64,000 bases of DNA from Mesorhizobium sp. B2-1-8 (lineage in GTDB: Bacteria > Pseudomonadota > Alphaproteobacteria > Rhizobiales > Rhizobiaceae): assembly GCF_006442545.2 (NCBI RefSeq), contig NZ_CP083953.1:248001-312000 (forward strand), given 5' to 3'. The position numbers were made by a program, and so were the translations under genes. How positions within the stretch are numbered: position 1 is the first letter of the stretch; the number at the start of each line of letters is the position of its first letter. Below are positions 15,509-23,891 of this stretch, piece by piece. The notes below the pieces were generated by a model. It made no database searches. It was not told the DNA's origin and worked only from the letters and a program-made list of their open reading frames with translations.

Positions 15509-15823
15509 CTACGTGGCGCCGCCCCTGTCGACCGGCGGCTTCTTCCTCGTCGGCGCCTTGTACGCGTTCACCAGCCTGACAACTGAGGCATCCACCGTGA
15601 TGGGTATGCCCAGGTTCACCGTCACGCGCTTTCCGTCGAGTAGGTGCATCACGTTGCCAATCAGCTCGATGTGCTGCCCCTTCTGAAGGTTCGACGTCAT
15701 GTCAATGATCGAATGGGGCCGACCATAGGACGGGATGGAAACGCTTACGCGGTCGTCAGTGACGCGCCTGCGCACGGTCGCAGTTATCGCAACCTCGTCG
15801 CCGATGTTGATGCCCTTCGCCAT
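15509..15823 (-). CDS. Hypothetical protein, possible OB-like barrel
   Basis: 104 residues from ATG 15823 (weak ribosome site). The chain alternates short strands: GDEVAITATVRRRVTDDRVS, IPSYGRPHSI, GQHIELIGNVMHLLDGKRVT and VNLGIPITVDASVVRLV, then a basic tail TRKKPPVDRGGAT. That pattern suggests a small beta barrel, perhaps OB-like, of the kind found in accessory and phage-derived proteins. No function can be assigned. Confidence 0.5.
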   Translation of the reverse strand: MAKGINIGDEVAITATVRRRVTDDRVSVSIPSYGRPHSIIDMTSNLQKGQHIELIGNVMHLLDGKRVTVNLGIPITVDASVVRLVNAYKAPTRKKPPVDRGGAT

Positions 15824-15879
15824 GCCAAGAGTCTGGAGCGGGCAACAGCTTCGTCAAGCGGAGGCTATTATACGGACCC

Positions 15880-15904
15880 GGAACCGAAACCGCAGATCGA
15901 GCTT
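15880..15904 (+). promoter_or_regulatory. EcfG-type promoter candidate of the DUF768-like gene
   Basis: GGAAC (15880-15884), N18, TT (15903-15904). It is so close to ATG 15913 that the message would have almost no leader, which lowers confidence. Confidence 0.35.
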
Positions 15905-15912
15905 ATGGTTCA

Positions 15913-16134
15913 ATGAGCGCGCGTGGCCTCGATTTCCTGCATGAATGGATCGCGAACAACATCCCCGAGACGGCGAAACCAGACGTCATCTGCGTGGATG
16001 AACTTACCGATAAGCTAATTGCGGATGCCAAGGCGATCGGCATCAAGCGGGTCGAGCTCGACGAGGAAGTGGACAGCCTCTACCGCACCATTATCGAAGC
16101 GATAGTGCATCACGAACATGGTCGGCCTGAATGA
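15913..16134 (+). CDS. DUF768-like small protein, intact copy
   Basis: 73 residues: MSARGLDFLHEWIANNIPET, AKPDVICVDELTDKLIADAK, AIGIKRVELDEEVDSLYRTI, IEAIVHHEHGRPE. This matches the pattern of the DUF768 family, short helical proteins known mainly from Mesorhizobium and of unknown role. It is the only intact copy here; broken ones are at 8355-8470 and 25981-26201. It has no signal peptide or membrane helix. Confidence 0.75.
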   Translation: MSARGLDFLHEWIANNIPETAKPDVICVDELTDKLIADAKAIGIKRVELDEEVDSLYRTIIEAIVHHEHGRPE

Positions 16135-16195
16135 CGGCGGCTCGCCCCCGACTGTTGCTATGTCGGGTGGGGCGGAGGAATTAGGTATCACTGAC

Positions 16196-16220
16196 GGAAC
16201 AACACCTGGCCGGGGGCGTT
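16196..16220 (+). promoter_or_regulatory. EcfG promoter of the DUF1236 gene, consensus match
   Basis: GGAAC (16196-16200), 16 bases, CGTT (16217-16220), about 70 bp before the TTG start at 16294. Confidence 0.7.
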
Positions 16221-16293
16221 ACCGGGGCTCTAATGTTCGACTTGCATTTGTTTCCGCCCTGTCAAGGTTCTTCATCAACAACAGGAGAGTATA

Positions 16294-16593
16294 TTGAAAA
16301 CTACCCTCATCCCCGCCGTCGCCGGCCTGGCCCTTTTGGCTGGTCTAGGCTTTGCCCTCGCCGACGAGATCATCGTCACCCCGGAACAGCAGACCGTGGT
16401 CAAGGAATATGTCCACAAGCACAAGATCGCTTCGGTCAACGTGCTGGGACTCGAGCTCGGCATTGGCTCGGCGGTGCCGGACACGGTTGAATTGCAGACG
16501 GTGCCTGACGTCAAGTATCGCTATGCTGTCGTCAATGATCACACCGTGCTGATCGACCCGAGCACCCGCAAGGTGATCCAGGTAATCGAGTGA
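16294..16593 (+). CDS. DUF1236 exported protein
   Basis: 99 residues from TTG 16294 with AGGAG at 16282-16286. A signal peptide (MKTTLIPAVAGLALLAGLGF, then ALADE) precedes one DUF1236 domain: VVKEYVHKHKIASVNVLG, then GSAVPDTVELQTVPDV and YRYAVVNDHTVLIDPSTRKV with the end IQVIE. DUF1236 proteins are periplasmic and common in rhizobia; their role is unknown. A consensus EcfG promoter upstream and a strong terminator downstream define a single-gene unit. Confidence 0.85.
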   Translation: MKTTLIPAVAGLALLAGLGFALADEIIVTPEQQTVVKEYVHKHKIASVNVLGLELGIGSAVPDTVELQTVPDVKYRYAVVNDHTVLIDPSTRKVIQVIE

Positions 16594-16612
16594 CCTGATG
16601 TTCAAGCCTTAA

Positions 16613-16657
16613 CCGAAGCTTTCCGCCATCTTTCGGTGCCGGAAAGCTTCGGCTTTG
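16613..16657 (+). terminator. Terminator after the DUF1236 gene
   Basis: Perfect 12-bp stem CCGAAGCTTTCC (16613-16624) with GGAAAGCTTCGG (16641-16652), then CTTTGT. Confidence 0.8.
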
Positions 16658-16716
16658 TGAGGCTCTCGGACGGTTCGGAAATTTCCATTAAAATTTCAGA
16701 GAGGCGAGGTCCCAAT

Positions 16717-16812
16717 GTGTTCAATCGTAACGAATTGCTGATGATCGAAGGCGTGCTTGCCGCAATCCTGCCTGTCGCCCTTGGTCTGCTGATCCTGACG
16801 TGGGCTTTGTAA
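16717..16812 (+). CDS. Tiny hydrophobic peptide
   Basis: 31 residues from GTG 16717 or 23 from ATG 16741: MIEGVLAAILPVALGLLILT followed by WAL. It is a single hydrophobic helix with almost no soluble part. GAGGCGAGG lies upstream of the GTG. It does not share the F-E-x-A-M pattern of the four-copy peptide family. Supported only by hydrophobicity and ribosome site. Confidence 0.35.
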   Translation: MFNRNELLMIEGVLAAILPVALGLLILTWAL

Positions 16813-16978
16813 ACATGAATCCAGAGCCCGCACTTTGGATGCTCGCGCACCGCGCGTTCCGTCGGACGGCATGAGCGCCTCCGTTGCGGTTCCTTCTTTG
16901 CAAGATTGGAGAAACGTACCTTGGGGCGGCCGGAGGCTTCGTCAATCGATCGCTAATGTGAGGTGGTGCCTTTGAGGC

Positions 16979-17028
16979 GACCCGGCTGCCAGGAGGGATC
17001 TGGGGGATACATCCACAGCAGCCGGGTC
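16979..17028. other. Inverted repeat with 11-bp stem
   Basis: GACCCGGCTGC (16979-16989) with GCAGCCGGGTC (17018-17028) and a G-rich loop. There is no T run. It lies in a geneless stretch (16813-17208) and may be part of an RNA or an old element end. Confidence 0.35.
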
Positions 17029-17208
17029 ATGCCGGCGATCCTTGCCGGCGGCTTATCATGGGGCTTATATTAGCAACAGCGCAAATACCCATTCGGTATC
17101 TCGAATACCAAATAAGCATAGCAAGGCGGCCCGATCTAACCGGCGGGTGCGCGGAAATGTGTCTAAAGCCGCTTGCTCCGGGTCAACGGGCCTTTTTGCC
17201 AGCGTATA

Positions 17209-17233
17209 GGAACCTGATATTCGTCGGCAGGTT
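17209..17233 (+). promoter_or_regulatory. EcfG promoter of small RNA type A copy 2
   Basis: GGAAC (17209-17213), 16 bases, GGTT (17230-17233). A T5 run (17193-17197) just before it may be the end of another transcript. Confidence 0.55.
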
Positions 17234-17239
17234 CGAAAG

Positions 17240-17324
17240 GCGGCAGCCCCCCGTGCTGCTGGTCAGGTCTCCCCGAAGACTTGGCCGGGCCCGCTTCCAC
17301 CGCCAGTGAGGCGGGCCCACGGGA
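17240..17324 (+). ncRNA. Candidate stress small RNA type A, copy 2
   Basis: Repeats 14570-14655: the stem GGCAGC/GTGCTGCT with loop CCCCCGT, GGTCAG, then GGGCCCGC...GCGGGCCC around a TTCCACCGCCAG loop. It stands alone here, without type B, next to a tiny membrane peptide gene. Confidence 0.45.
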
Positions 17325-17450
17325 ACTGTCCGGCAGGTGCGCTTGCGCAACGTCTCCCGGCACGACTTCAGGGAAGACAATTAACATTTGTAAGTGACCT
17401 CACGAGGCCGGCACGCGACGATTGGTGGCGTATGTTGGGGATCATCCATA

Positions 17451-17567
17451 ATGTCGGACAAAGGGAATGGCGGTGGCCCGTTCGAGGCCGCAATGGTCGT
17501 GATCATGGCATTGGCGGCACTCGGGATTGCCGTGATCTTCGCCACAGCCGCGTTGTGGCCCGGATAG
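17451..17567 (+). CDS. Tiny single-helix membrane peptide, copy 4
   Basis: 38 residues from ATG 17451 with GGGGAT upstream: MSDKGNGGGPFEAAMVVIMA, then LAALGIAVIFATAALWPG. The polar start ending GNGGGPFE matches the copy at 25667 (GNGGGPFE), and the helix F-E-x-A-M-x-V-x-M-A-x-A-A matches all copies. Type A small RNA precedes it at 17209-17324. Confidence 0.6.
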   Translation: MSDKGNGGGPFEAAMVVIMALAALGIAVIFATAALWPG

Positions 17568-17603
17568 CTTTGGGCCTAGGAACAGCGGCCATCTTCAGAA
17601 ACA

Positions 17604-17846
17604 CTAGATGGAGAGCCGTTTTTTGTTGGCCCTGATTTTCCTCCGATAGACGCCTGCGACCTTGCCTGCGGAGCCGGTAGCGAAGAGCATGCCGGCGAGC
17701 GCGGCCGCCTCGACTTTCTCAGTGACCATTTGCTTCGCTTCCCGCTCTGCCAATTTGCCTCCCCCGGCAATCCGTAGCGTTCGAAGCCAGATCACCTGTT
17801 GTGCTTCCAGCGCCGACGAATAAAAATCGAACCACGGATTGAACAT
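17604..17846 (-). CDS. Small phasin-like helical protein
   Basis: 80 residues from ATG 17846 with GGAGGG five bases upstream. The sequence FNPWFDFYSSALEAQQVIWL, then REAKQMVTEKVEAAALAGML and a basic end (YRRKIRANKKRLSI) resembles the helical core of phasins and related small proteins in rhizobia. Phasins coat polyhydroxybutyrate granules; this protein is shorter than a true phasin, so that role is only suggested. A consensus EcfG promoter is 26 bp upstream. Confidence 0.6.
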   Translation of the reverse strand: MFNPWFDFYSSALEAQQVIWLRTLRIAGGGKLAEREAKQMVTEKVEAAALAGMLFATGSAGKVAGVYRRKIRANKKRLSI

Positions 17847-17871
17847 CGGACCCTCCAAATTGGCTCAGGAG

Positions 17872-17896
17872 AACGAGTGCGTCGAATGTCGGTTCC
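17872..17896 (-). promoter_or_regulatory. EcfG promoter of the phasin-like gene, consensus match
   Basis: Minus strand GGAAC (17896-17892), 16 bases, CGTT (17875-17872). Confidence 0.7.
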
Positions 17897-18256
17897 GAAC
17901 TAGCCAGCATTGCCGCACAGGCATTGCCCAAATTCAGGCCACAGCCGCCGCCAGGACCCGAACGGCGCCTCGGCGGTGTAGGAGGGCGGCCGACGAGAAA
18001 GCGCGCTGGCGGCGCTGCCACGGCGGGGGCGGGGTATTCGAAATCACCCAAACCTAAGGCGAAGACCGCTTGGCTCCAGCGTTCGCACTGTGCTGAAATT
18101 TCGGGAGGGGGGATGTCGCGAAAATCGGGCTGTATGCCGTGCGCCCGAAGGCGTTGAGGTGCCAGCGTCTATTGACGATAGGACTTGCCAACCATGTCGA
18201 GACGAGGAATATAATCCTCCGTTGCGGCGACCCTTCAACGAAAATGGAGATCGCCA

Positions 18257-18499
18257 ATGGCCAGGTCCAAACCATCAAAGCAGCTCTCGACGGAAGAGAT
18301 CGAACGCTTCCTGACTGCCGCGGAGGCGCTTCATAAGAGCATCATCAAGCCGTTTATATCGCCCCATTGCGACCATTACCGCTCAACGCGGATCCTGCAC
18401 GAGGCGCTGTTGAAAAGCGTGCGAGAGGTGACCGGCAAGGAAGTCGAGTTCATCCAGTGGAACACTACGGGACCGGTACGGCCTCCGACGGCTGGGTAG
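18257..18499 (+). CDS. Hypothetical protein, possibly phage-derived
   Basis: 80 residues from ATG 18257, eight bases after GGAG. Sequence: LSTEEIERFLTAAEALHKSI, IKPFISPHCDHYRSTRILHE, ALLKSVREVTGKEVEFIQW. It is helical, soluble and without a known motif. It is followed by a methyltransferase-like frame in the same direction that opens before its stop. The stretch 17897-18256 holds no recognised gene. Confidence 0.5.
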   Translation: MARSKPSKQLSTEEIERFLTAAEALHKSIIKPFISPHCDHYRSTRILHEALLKSVREVTGKEVEFIQWNTTGPVRPPTAG

Positions 18500-18683
18500 G
18501 AGGAGAAACAAGAAGCCCCACCGGGCTTGGTATCGCCGTGGTGGGGCTCGCCTCGAGGCCCGTGCCAAGATCAGGCTCGCCGAGGAATGGACGTCGGCCC
18601 AGGAAGCCGGCGAGGCATCGACGGGCGGCCGGCCGAAAAAAGCGTTCCCGTCTGAGAACGGTTTCACGGCGACCGACGCCGGG

Positions 18684-19439
18684 TTGACCCGCAAGGAAAT
18701 CCACGCCGCGCGCAAGCTGGCCGATGCCGAGCGGCGGGATCCTGGCATCGTGGAACGCGCCATTGCCGGCCGCATCGCCGCCGGACTCGAGCCGAGCCGT
18801 GCGAACCTGCGCGTGGCGATCGGCACCGACAGCGCCAGCGCCGCCGATCGCGGCCACAATCTCTACGAGACGTGCCCCGAAGCGATGCACACGCTTCTGG
18901 CGCTGGAGACGTTCGGCGGCCGGATCAAGGAACCGGCCTGCGGTCGGGGAGCTATCTCACGCATGCTCGAGTCGGCGGGCTATGACGTCGTGCTGGCCGA
19001 CCTGGTCGACTATGGCACCCACGACCGCCACGGCGTTTGCCAGGAAGTGCGCGATTTCCTCACCAGCGAGCCTGATGAGAGCTGCGACGACATCGCCACA
19101 AATCCGCCCTACGGCGCCACCCTCAACGCGTTCGTGGCGCATGCGCTGCGCGTGCACCGGCCACCGAAGATGGCGCTGCTCCTCAACCTGAATTTCCTCT
19201 GCGGCTTCGAGGATCCTGACCGCAACTACGCCATGGACGAGTGCAAGCCGGCGCGCGTGCATGTCTTCACGCGACGCCTGCCCATGATGCATCGCGACGG
19301 CTGGGACGGTGACCTTGCGTCGAGCCGCATGAACCTAGCGTGGTTCGTGTGGCAGCAGGATCTCGTCGGCGAGTATGCCGGGCCGACGGTGATCAATCGC
19401 GTCGACTGGAAGGACTATCAGCCGGGAAAGTCGGCATGA
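18684..19439 (+). CDS. Phage-type adenine DNA methyltransferase-like protein
   Basis: From TTG 18684 the frame gives 251 residues, but it is open further up (LAEEWTSAQEAGEAS and TATDAGLTRKEIHAARKLAD), so the start is uncertain and the gene may be 5'-truncated. The first part matches the helical LTRKEIHEAR-type segment of phage ParB-like/methylase proteins. Then come KEPACGRGAISRML (SAM motif I) and DDIATNPPYGATLN (the NPPY catalytic motif of N6-adenine methylases). It probably came with the prophage remains. Both key motifs are intact. Confidence 0.7.
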   Translation: MTRKEIHAARKLADAERRDPGIVERAIAGRIAAGLEPSRANLRVAIGTDSASAADRGHNLYETCPEAMHTLLALETFGGRIKEPACGRGAISRMLESAGYDVVLADLVDYGTHDRHGVCQEVRDFLTSEPDESCDDIATNPPYGATLNAFVAHALRVHRPPKMALLLNLNFLCGFEDPDRNYAMDECKPARVHVFTRRLPMMHRDGWDGDLASSRMNLAWFVWQQDLVGEYAGPTVINRVDWKDYQPGKSA

Positions 19440-19477
19440 AGCACTCCGCTCGTCAGCAACCGCAGCCGACCTGCCTG

Positions 19478-19810
19478 TCAGTACCCGCAAACCCGAACGC
19501 GTTCCAGCACCCGGTGGTGATGGTGCCAGTGTCTCACCCACTTCACTTGGCAACGCCGATAGTCAGGATGTCGGTAGTAGTAGCGATGCGGGTAGCGGAC
19601 CACGTACCCGGGATAATCGTCGCCATAGTAGCGGGGGCCGTAATAGCGGCCGCCATAGTCGTAGAACGGGCCGCCGCCGTAGAACGGGCCGCCCCCAAAC
19701 GGGCCGAAGCCGCCGAACGGGCCAAGACCGAAGAACTGTGCATTCGCAGGCACGACCGTCGCTGCGGCAGAGGCGATCGCAATCACCGACGCAAGGAACA
19801 GTTTTCTCAT
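19478..19810 (-). CDS. Exported Gly/Tyr/Phe-rich protein
   Basis: 110 residues from ATG 19810 with GGAGG upstream. A signal peptide (MRKLFLASVIAIASAAATVV, PANAQ) leads into GLGPFGGFGPFGGGPFYGGG and a Tyr/Arg/His-rich tail (RRYYGPRYYGDDYPGYVVRY, then HWHHHH). Such low-complexity exported proteins are common in rhizobia; the His cluster may bind metal. A GGAAC-N18-TT site precedes it. The 3' end nearly meets the methyltransferase gene tail to tail. Confidence 0.7.
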   Translation of the reverse strand: MRKLFLASVIAIASAAATVVPANAQFFGLGPFGGFGPFGGGPFYGGGPFYDYGGRYYGPRYYGDDYPGYVVRYPHRYYYRHPDYRRCQVKWVRHWHHHHRVLERVRVCGY

Positions 19811-19841
19811 AGCAACCTCCGAGAGGTCCCTTCAGCCGACA

Positions 19842-19866
19842 AACTTCCCCATGAGCCGTATGTTCC
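19842..19866 (-). promoter_or_regulatory. EcfG-type promoter candidate, Gly/Tyr-rich protein
   Basis: Minus strand GGAAC (19866-19862), N18, TT (19843-19842), 31 bp before ATG 19810. Confidence 0.45.
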
Positions 19867-20001
19867 CGTCGCTAATATTCTCTGCGAGCCATCTGCTAGC
19901 AACCGTCACGCCAGGACGTTCGCCGAGGCGGACTCGCCGATCGAGGGGGAGCGCAAGGTTGTGCCGCCGCACCCCGATTCCATCCGCCAGGAGAGCATGC
20001 T

Positions 20002-20277
20002 TTGAACCACTTCGCGGGATTTACCGTGCCGGTAGTCGGCGGACACCACGCCATGCTGCGGTTCGCGGAAGACGGCAAGCCTGAACCGGTGCTCGCACCA
20101 GGCGGCAAGCCGCAAGTCTTCACGACCGAACTCGAGGCGATGAAGGCTGTCACCGAAAACCTGTTGCGCTACATCAATGGGAATATGCGGCGCGATGGTG
20201 CAACGATCACCAGCGCCCGTGACGCGGCCGAGCGCATATTTCGCAAAGGCCGGATGATACCGGTGGAGCATCGATAA
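20002..20277 (+). CDS. Hypothetical protein, accessory region
   Basis: 91 residues from TTG 20002 with GGAGAG upstream. It contains PVVGGHHAMLRFAEDGKPEP and VFTTELEAMKAVTENLLRYI, ending RIFRKGRMIPVEHR. No family is recognised. The next gene starts two bases after its stop, so the two are probably co-transcribed. It may be a prophage or plasmid accessory gene. Confidence 0.5.
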   Translation: MNHFAGFTVPVVGGHHAMLRFAEDGKPEPVLAPGGKPQVFTTELEAMKAVTENLLRYINGNMRRDGATITSARDAAERIFRKGRMIPVEHR

Positions 20278-20279
20278 CA

Positions 20280-20534
20280 ATGGCAAAGAAGGGTTTCAGC
20301 GAGGGCTGGGCGACCAGGCGCGCCGACGGGACGCCTCACTTTTTCCGCCGCGACGGACTCGGTCTCGCTCGCTCCATCTGTGGTGCGCAGGACGCGCCCG
20401 CCGGCTGGCTCTCGATGGGCATCAATTTGCGCTGTTGTGAGCGGTCCGCGAGGCTGAGGGATAAGGAACTCTCGAAACTAGGCGCTATCCCGCCAGAGGC
20501 CGGCCAGGACGCGCGCGGCGAGTTTGGCGAGTAG
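20280..20534 (+). CDS. Hypothetical protein following 20002
   Basis: 84 residues from ATG 20280: MAKKGFSEGWATRRADGTPH, FFRRDGLGLARSICGAQDAP, GWLSMGINLRCCERSARLRD. Two cysteine sites (ICG and RCC) but no recognisable zinc motif. It is coupled to the preceding gene. Function unknown. Confidence 0.45.
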   Translation: MAKKGFSEGWATRRADGTPHFFRRDGLGLARSICGAQDAPAGWLSMGINLRCCERSARLRDKELSKLGAIPPEAGQDARGEFGE

Positions 20535-20596
20535 GATGGAAGGGCCGTTGCCTGAGGTCGCTTCCACGGGCCGCTGAATGAGAAGGCGGTCAGAAA

Positions 20597-21901
20597 TTAT
20601 TTGAGTAGTCTTTGCAGATTTTCTTTGGCTTGGGGGACGCCCCGATCCGCCGATCTCCTGTAACAATCGATTGCTTTTGAACGGTCCGCTCCTACGCCTA
20701 AGCCCCTCTCGTAGAGACTTCCCAAATCGTTGAGCGCAATGGCATTGCCCAAGTCCGCGCTTTTCTTCAGCCAGGCGAAGGCCTCCGCGTAATTGACAGG
20801 AGTGCCGCGACCCATTGCGTACATGAGGCCCAAATTGTGCTGGGCTCCGGCATGATTTTGCTGAGCCGCCTTTCTAAACCAATACAAGGCCTGGGCGTCG
20901 CTTTGCTGGACACCTTTTCCCTTGAGGTAGCATACTCCCAGATCTTGTTCACCTTGGGCGTCGCCCTTTGCCGCCGCGACTTCAAATAACCTTGCGGCAC
21001 GATCATAGTCCTCTGGGACGCCTCGGCCGTCGGCGTAGAGCTGGCCAAGGTTGGTGTCGGCCGCGGACAGTCCCCGTGCAGCCGCCTTTTCGAACCAAAT
21101 GGCGGCCTGTGCGGGATCGGATGCGACGCCTTTGCCGCTGTCATAAATTCCGCCTAGATTGTTTTCGCCGATAGGGCTGTCTAGCGCAGCCGCAGCCCGA
21201 TACCAGCCGGTGGCAGCGGCGAAGTCCTGTGGGACACCTCGGGCATATTCATACAAATAGCCAATTGCCGCCAGCGCCGTGGGATCGTTCTGGGCTGCCG
21301 CCTTCTGATACCACATCATCGCTTGCGCATAGTTGCGCTCAACGCCTTCTCCGCTCTCATAGGCCGCGCCCAGCTGAAATTGGGCGTGGGCAAACCCTTG
21401 ATCCGCCGCCTGGCGGAGGAGTTCGACGGCCCTGACTGGGTCCTTGGGTACTCCTTGGCCAATCTGATACATTGTTGCCAGGCTCAATTCCGATTGAGCA
21501 AAGCCCTTCGCGGCCGCCTTGCTGTACCAGGCAAAGGCGAGAGCGCTGTTCTGAGCCAAGCCGATCGCGCCCTTGTCGTATAGGTATCCTAGGTTGTGCT
21601 CTGCTTGCGGGTCGCCCTTGGCGGCGGCTTGCTCGAAATACTCCCTGGCCCGCTGGGCGTCCGGTTTCACGCCGCAACCCAGTTCGTACACAAACCCGAG
21701 ATTGTTCAGCGCCGACGCCTTGCCTAAGGCGGCGTCCTTTTCCCATTCCTGCCGCTTTGCGGCGAGATCACCGACGGCGTCACACGTCATTTGCTCTGTT
21801 ATATAGAAATCGCCTGCAAACGCGCAGGAAAGGTGGGTAAATATCCCGGCGCAAGTTGCAGCCAGAATCACTACCGGAGTATTGCATTTCACACTGCTCA
21901 T
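20597..21901 (-). CDS. Exported Sel1-repeat protein (leftward)
   Basis: 434 residues from ATG 21901 (the frame extends to a TTG at 21919). A signal peptide (VVILAATCAGIFTHLSCAFA) is followed by about eleven Sel1-like repeats of 36-37 residues, each with the A-x-x-x-L-G-x-x-Y-x-x-G-x-G-V pattern (for example AQFQLGAAYESGEGVERNYA). Sel1 repeats form alpha/alpha solenoids that bind other proteins; rhizobial ExoR is one such periplasmic regulator. It is divergent from a second Sel1-repeat gene at 22116. The partner is unknown. Confidence 0.85.
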   Translation of the reverse strand: MSSVKCNTPVVILAATCAGIFTHLSCAFAGDFYITEQMTCDAVGDLAAKRQEWEKDAALGKASALNNLGFVYELGCGVKPDAQRAREYFEQAAAKGDPQAEHNLGYLYDKGAIGLAQNSALAFAWYSKAAAKGFAQSELSLATMYQIGQGVPKDPVRAVELLRQAADQGFAHAQFQLGAAYESGEGVERNYAQAMMWYQKAAAQNDPTALAAIGYLYEYARGVPQDFAAATGWYRAAAALDSPIGENNLGGIYDSGKGVASDPAQAAIWFEKAAARGLSAADTNLGQLYADGRGVPEDYDRAARLFEVAAAKGDAQGEQDLGVCYLKGKGVQQSDAQALYWFRKAAQQNHAGAQHNLGLMYAMGRGTPVNYAEAFAWLKKSADLGNAIALNDLGSLYERGLGVGADRSKAIDCYRRSADRGVPQAKENLQRLLK

Positions 21902-22115
21902 CTTGTCTGATCGCCTCAATGGGGTAAATCAATGATTCAGGCCAGTTCAAAAAACGATGCTCGGTGGACGGCCGCAAGACACAAGAATTTGACTCGCCAC
22001 CAACTAGCGCGCAGCGCCACATGTCCCCGCCCTCAGGAACCAGGACTGGGCTCCGTACAGGGGATCGCTGGATCGTGTCTATATGGTCCGATTAAGGCGG
22101 TAACGAGAGGGATAA

Positions 22116-23228
22116 GTGTTTATGGAGTTTCCTAAGCCTTCCAAGGTGAGTTGCTTAGTAGTTGACCTAACCATTGCTGTTCTGGCGGTTGGCGCATCGT
22201 TCTTGGCACCTTTGAACCCAGCTGCAGACGCGGCCGAAGCGCAAGCGTCTTATAGTGCCGAAAACTACGGCAAGGCTTTCACCCAATGGAAGTTGTTGGC
22301 GGAGCGAGGGGACGCCGCCGCCCAGTTCAATCTCGGCATGTTGTACGCACATGGCCAAGGAGTTGCGCAAGATAAGACGCACGCTGTTTTCTGGTGGCAC
22401 AAAGCTGCCGACGCAGGAAATCCGGATGCCGCTTACTATCTTGGCTCTTGCTACGCCATTGGTTCGGGGGTTGAGAAAGACTTTTCCATGGCGGCACACT
22501 GGTTCGGCGAGGCGGCAGAAAAGGGGCACGCTCAGGCCCAAAGCCAGTTGGGGAACTTGTATTGGCAAGGTGACGGTGTCGCGCCTGACAATCGGCTGGC
22601 ATTCAACTGGTGGTCGAAGGCCGCAGTGGCGGGTGTCGCTGAAGCTCAGTACAATGTTGCCGCTTCATATGCTGCAGGACGGGGCGTTGCCAAAGACGAC
22701 AACCAAGCATTCGTATGGTTCAGCAAGGCGGCGAGCCAAGGCTATGCTCCTGCTCAGTATGAGCTAGGTGTGATGTATTCAAAGGGCATTGCCGTGGCTG
22801 TGGATGAAGTCAAAGCGGCTGCCTGGCAACGCAAAGCAGCCGAGCAAGGATACGCGATTGCACAAACGGTGTTGGGCGCCAGGTACGCGCAAGGCGCCGG
22901 GATGGCTCAAAGTGGCCCCGATGCGATCATCTGGTGGCTCAAAGCCGCAAATCAGGGAAATGTCGATGCCCAACTGAGTTTGGGATTCGCGTATGCCACG
23001 GGAAAAATTGTGCCCAGAAACGAGGTAACCGCCATGGCTTGGTGGCGTGCTGCCGCTGAAAAGGGGAATGTCGACGCGCAGTTCAATCTCGGTTTTCTGT
23101 ACTACAACGGTGTAGGTGGTCGCCCTGATTATACTCTTTCTGCGCTTTGGCTCGATAGAGCAGCAAAGAATGGTAGCACAAAGGCGCAGTTTTACCTGAA
23201 CATCATGAAACAGAAGGGCCTATTGTAG
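22116..23228 (+). CDS. Exported Sel1-repeat protein (rightward)
   Basis: 370 residues from GTG 22116 (ATG 22122 is an alternative), behind GAGGGA. A hydrophobic N-terminus (VDLTIAVLAVGASFLAPLNP) looks like a signal peptide. About eight Sel1-like repeats follow, such as AQFNLGMLYAHGQGVAQDKT and AQYELGVMYSKGIAVAVDEV. With its divergent neighbour it probably arose by duplication. It is probably periplasmic and acts as a protein-binding scaffold. Confidence 0.85.
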   Translation: MFMEFPKPSKVSCLVVDLTIAVLAVGASFLAPLNPAADAAEAQASYSAENYGKAFTQWKLLAERGDAAAQFNLGMLYAHGQGVAQDKTHAVFWWHKAADAGNPDAAYYLGSCYAIGSGVEKDFSMAAHWFGEAAEKGHAQAQSQLGNLYWQGDGVAPDNRLAFNWWSKAAVAGVAEAQYNVAASYAAGRGVAKDDNQAFVWFSKAASQGYAPAQYELGVMYSKGIAVAVDEVKAAAWQRKAAEQGYAIAQTVLGARYAQGAGMAQSGPDAIIWWLKAANQGNVDAQLSLGFAYATGKIVPRNEVTAMAWWRAAAEKGNVDAQFNLGFLYYNGVGGRPDYTLSALWLDRAAKNGSTKAQFYLNIMKQKGLL

Positions 23229-23291
23229 GCTCGAATAAATGTGAAATTGTTGGCGGGCACCGGCACCATTTTGGGAAGCGGCCGCCCGGAG

Positions 23292-23881
23292 CTACATCAG
23301 CATCGTGCGGGCATGTGCCTCGCGCAGTTGAGCCTCCATCGAGCGGATGGTGCGCGACGCTGCAGCCAGCGTGTCGGCCCATTTGTCCGCCTTGGTCGGG
23401 TCGACCGACTTCAGAGCGACACACTCGCCGTCCTTAAACCCCCCGGCGATCGCGGTGATGATCCGCTCGACCGTCTTATCCATCCTGCTCATGGCGGCGA
23501 CATCGTCCTTCGATGGCTCGTCTCGGCGGTCATTGTCGAACATGCCGCCCTGGTCGATGCGGTCGCGCACAGATTGCGCCGCAGCCCTGACGCCGGACCG
23601 TCTTTCAGCTTGCCAGTCGTGAAAAGCTTTACGATCTGCACCTGGTCGTTCTTAGGGAGATCGACCAGATAATTTGCGTGTCCGAGCGGGAAATGGTTGC
23701 TGTCGACCAGCGACTGGATCGCCTCGTCCAGATTGAGCAACGCCGTGCGGGCGGTAATGCGCGCCTGCTGGACGCCGATATCCTTCGCCAGCTTCTCAAC
23801 CGTCCAGCCGCGGTCGAGCATGGCCTGAAACGCCCGGGCCTCCTCCATCGCCTTGATGTCGGCGCGGGCGAGGTTCTCCAA
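23292..23881 (-). pseudogene. ParB-like protein fragment, frameshifted
   Basis: The minus strand reads ENLARADIKAMEEARAFQAM, the helix-turn-helix WTVEKLAKDIGVQQARITAR and FPLGHANYLVDLPKNDQVQI, typical of the central ParB/KorB region; a shift near 23575 leads into VRDRIDQGGMFDNDRRDE and the C-terminus at 23292. The nuclease-like N-terminal domain is missing, being cut at 23881 where a phage gene fragment starts on the other strand. It is probably from a plasmid or prophage. Confidence 0.65.
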
Positions 23882-23891
23882 GATCGCCTGG

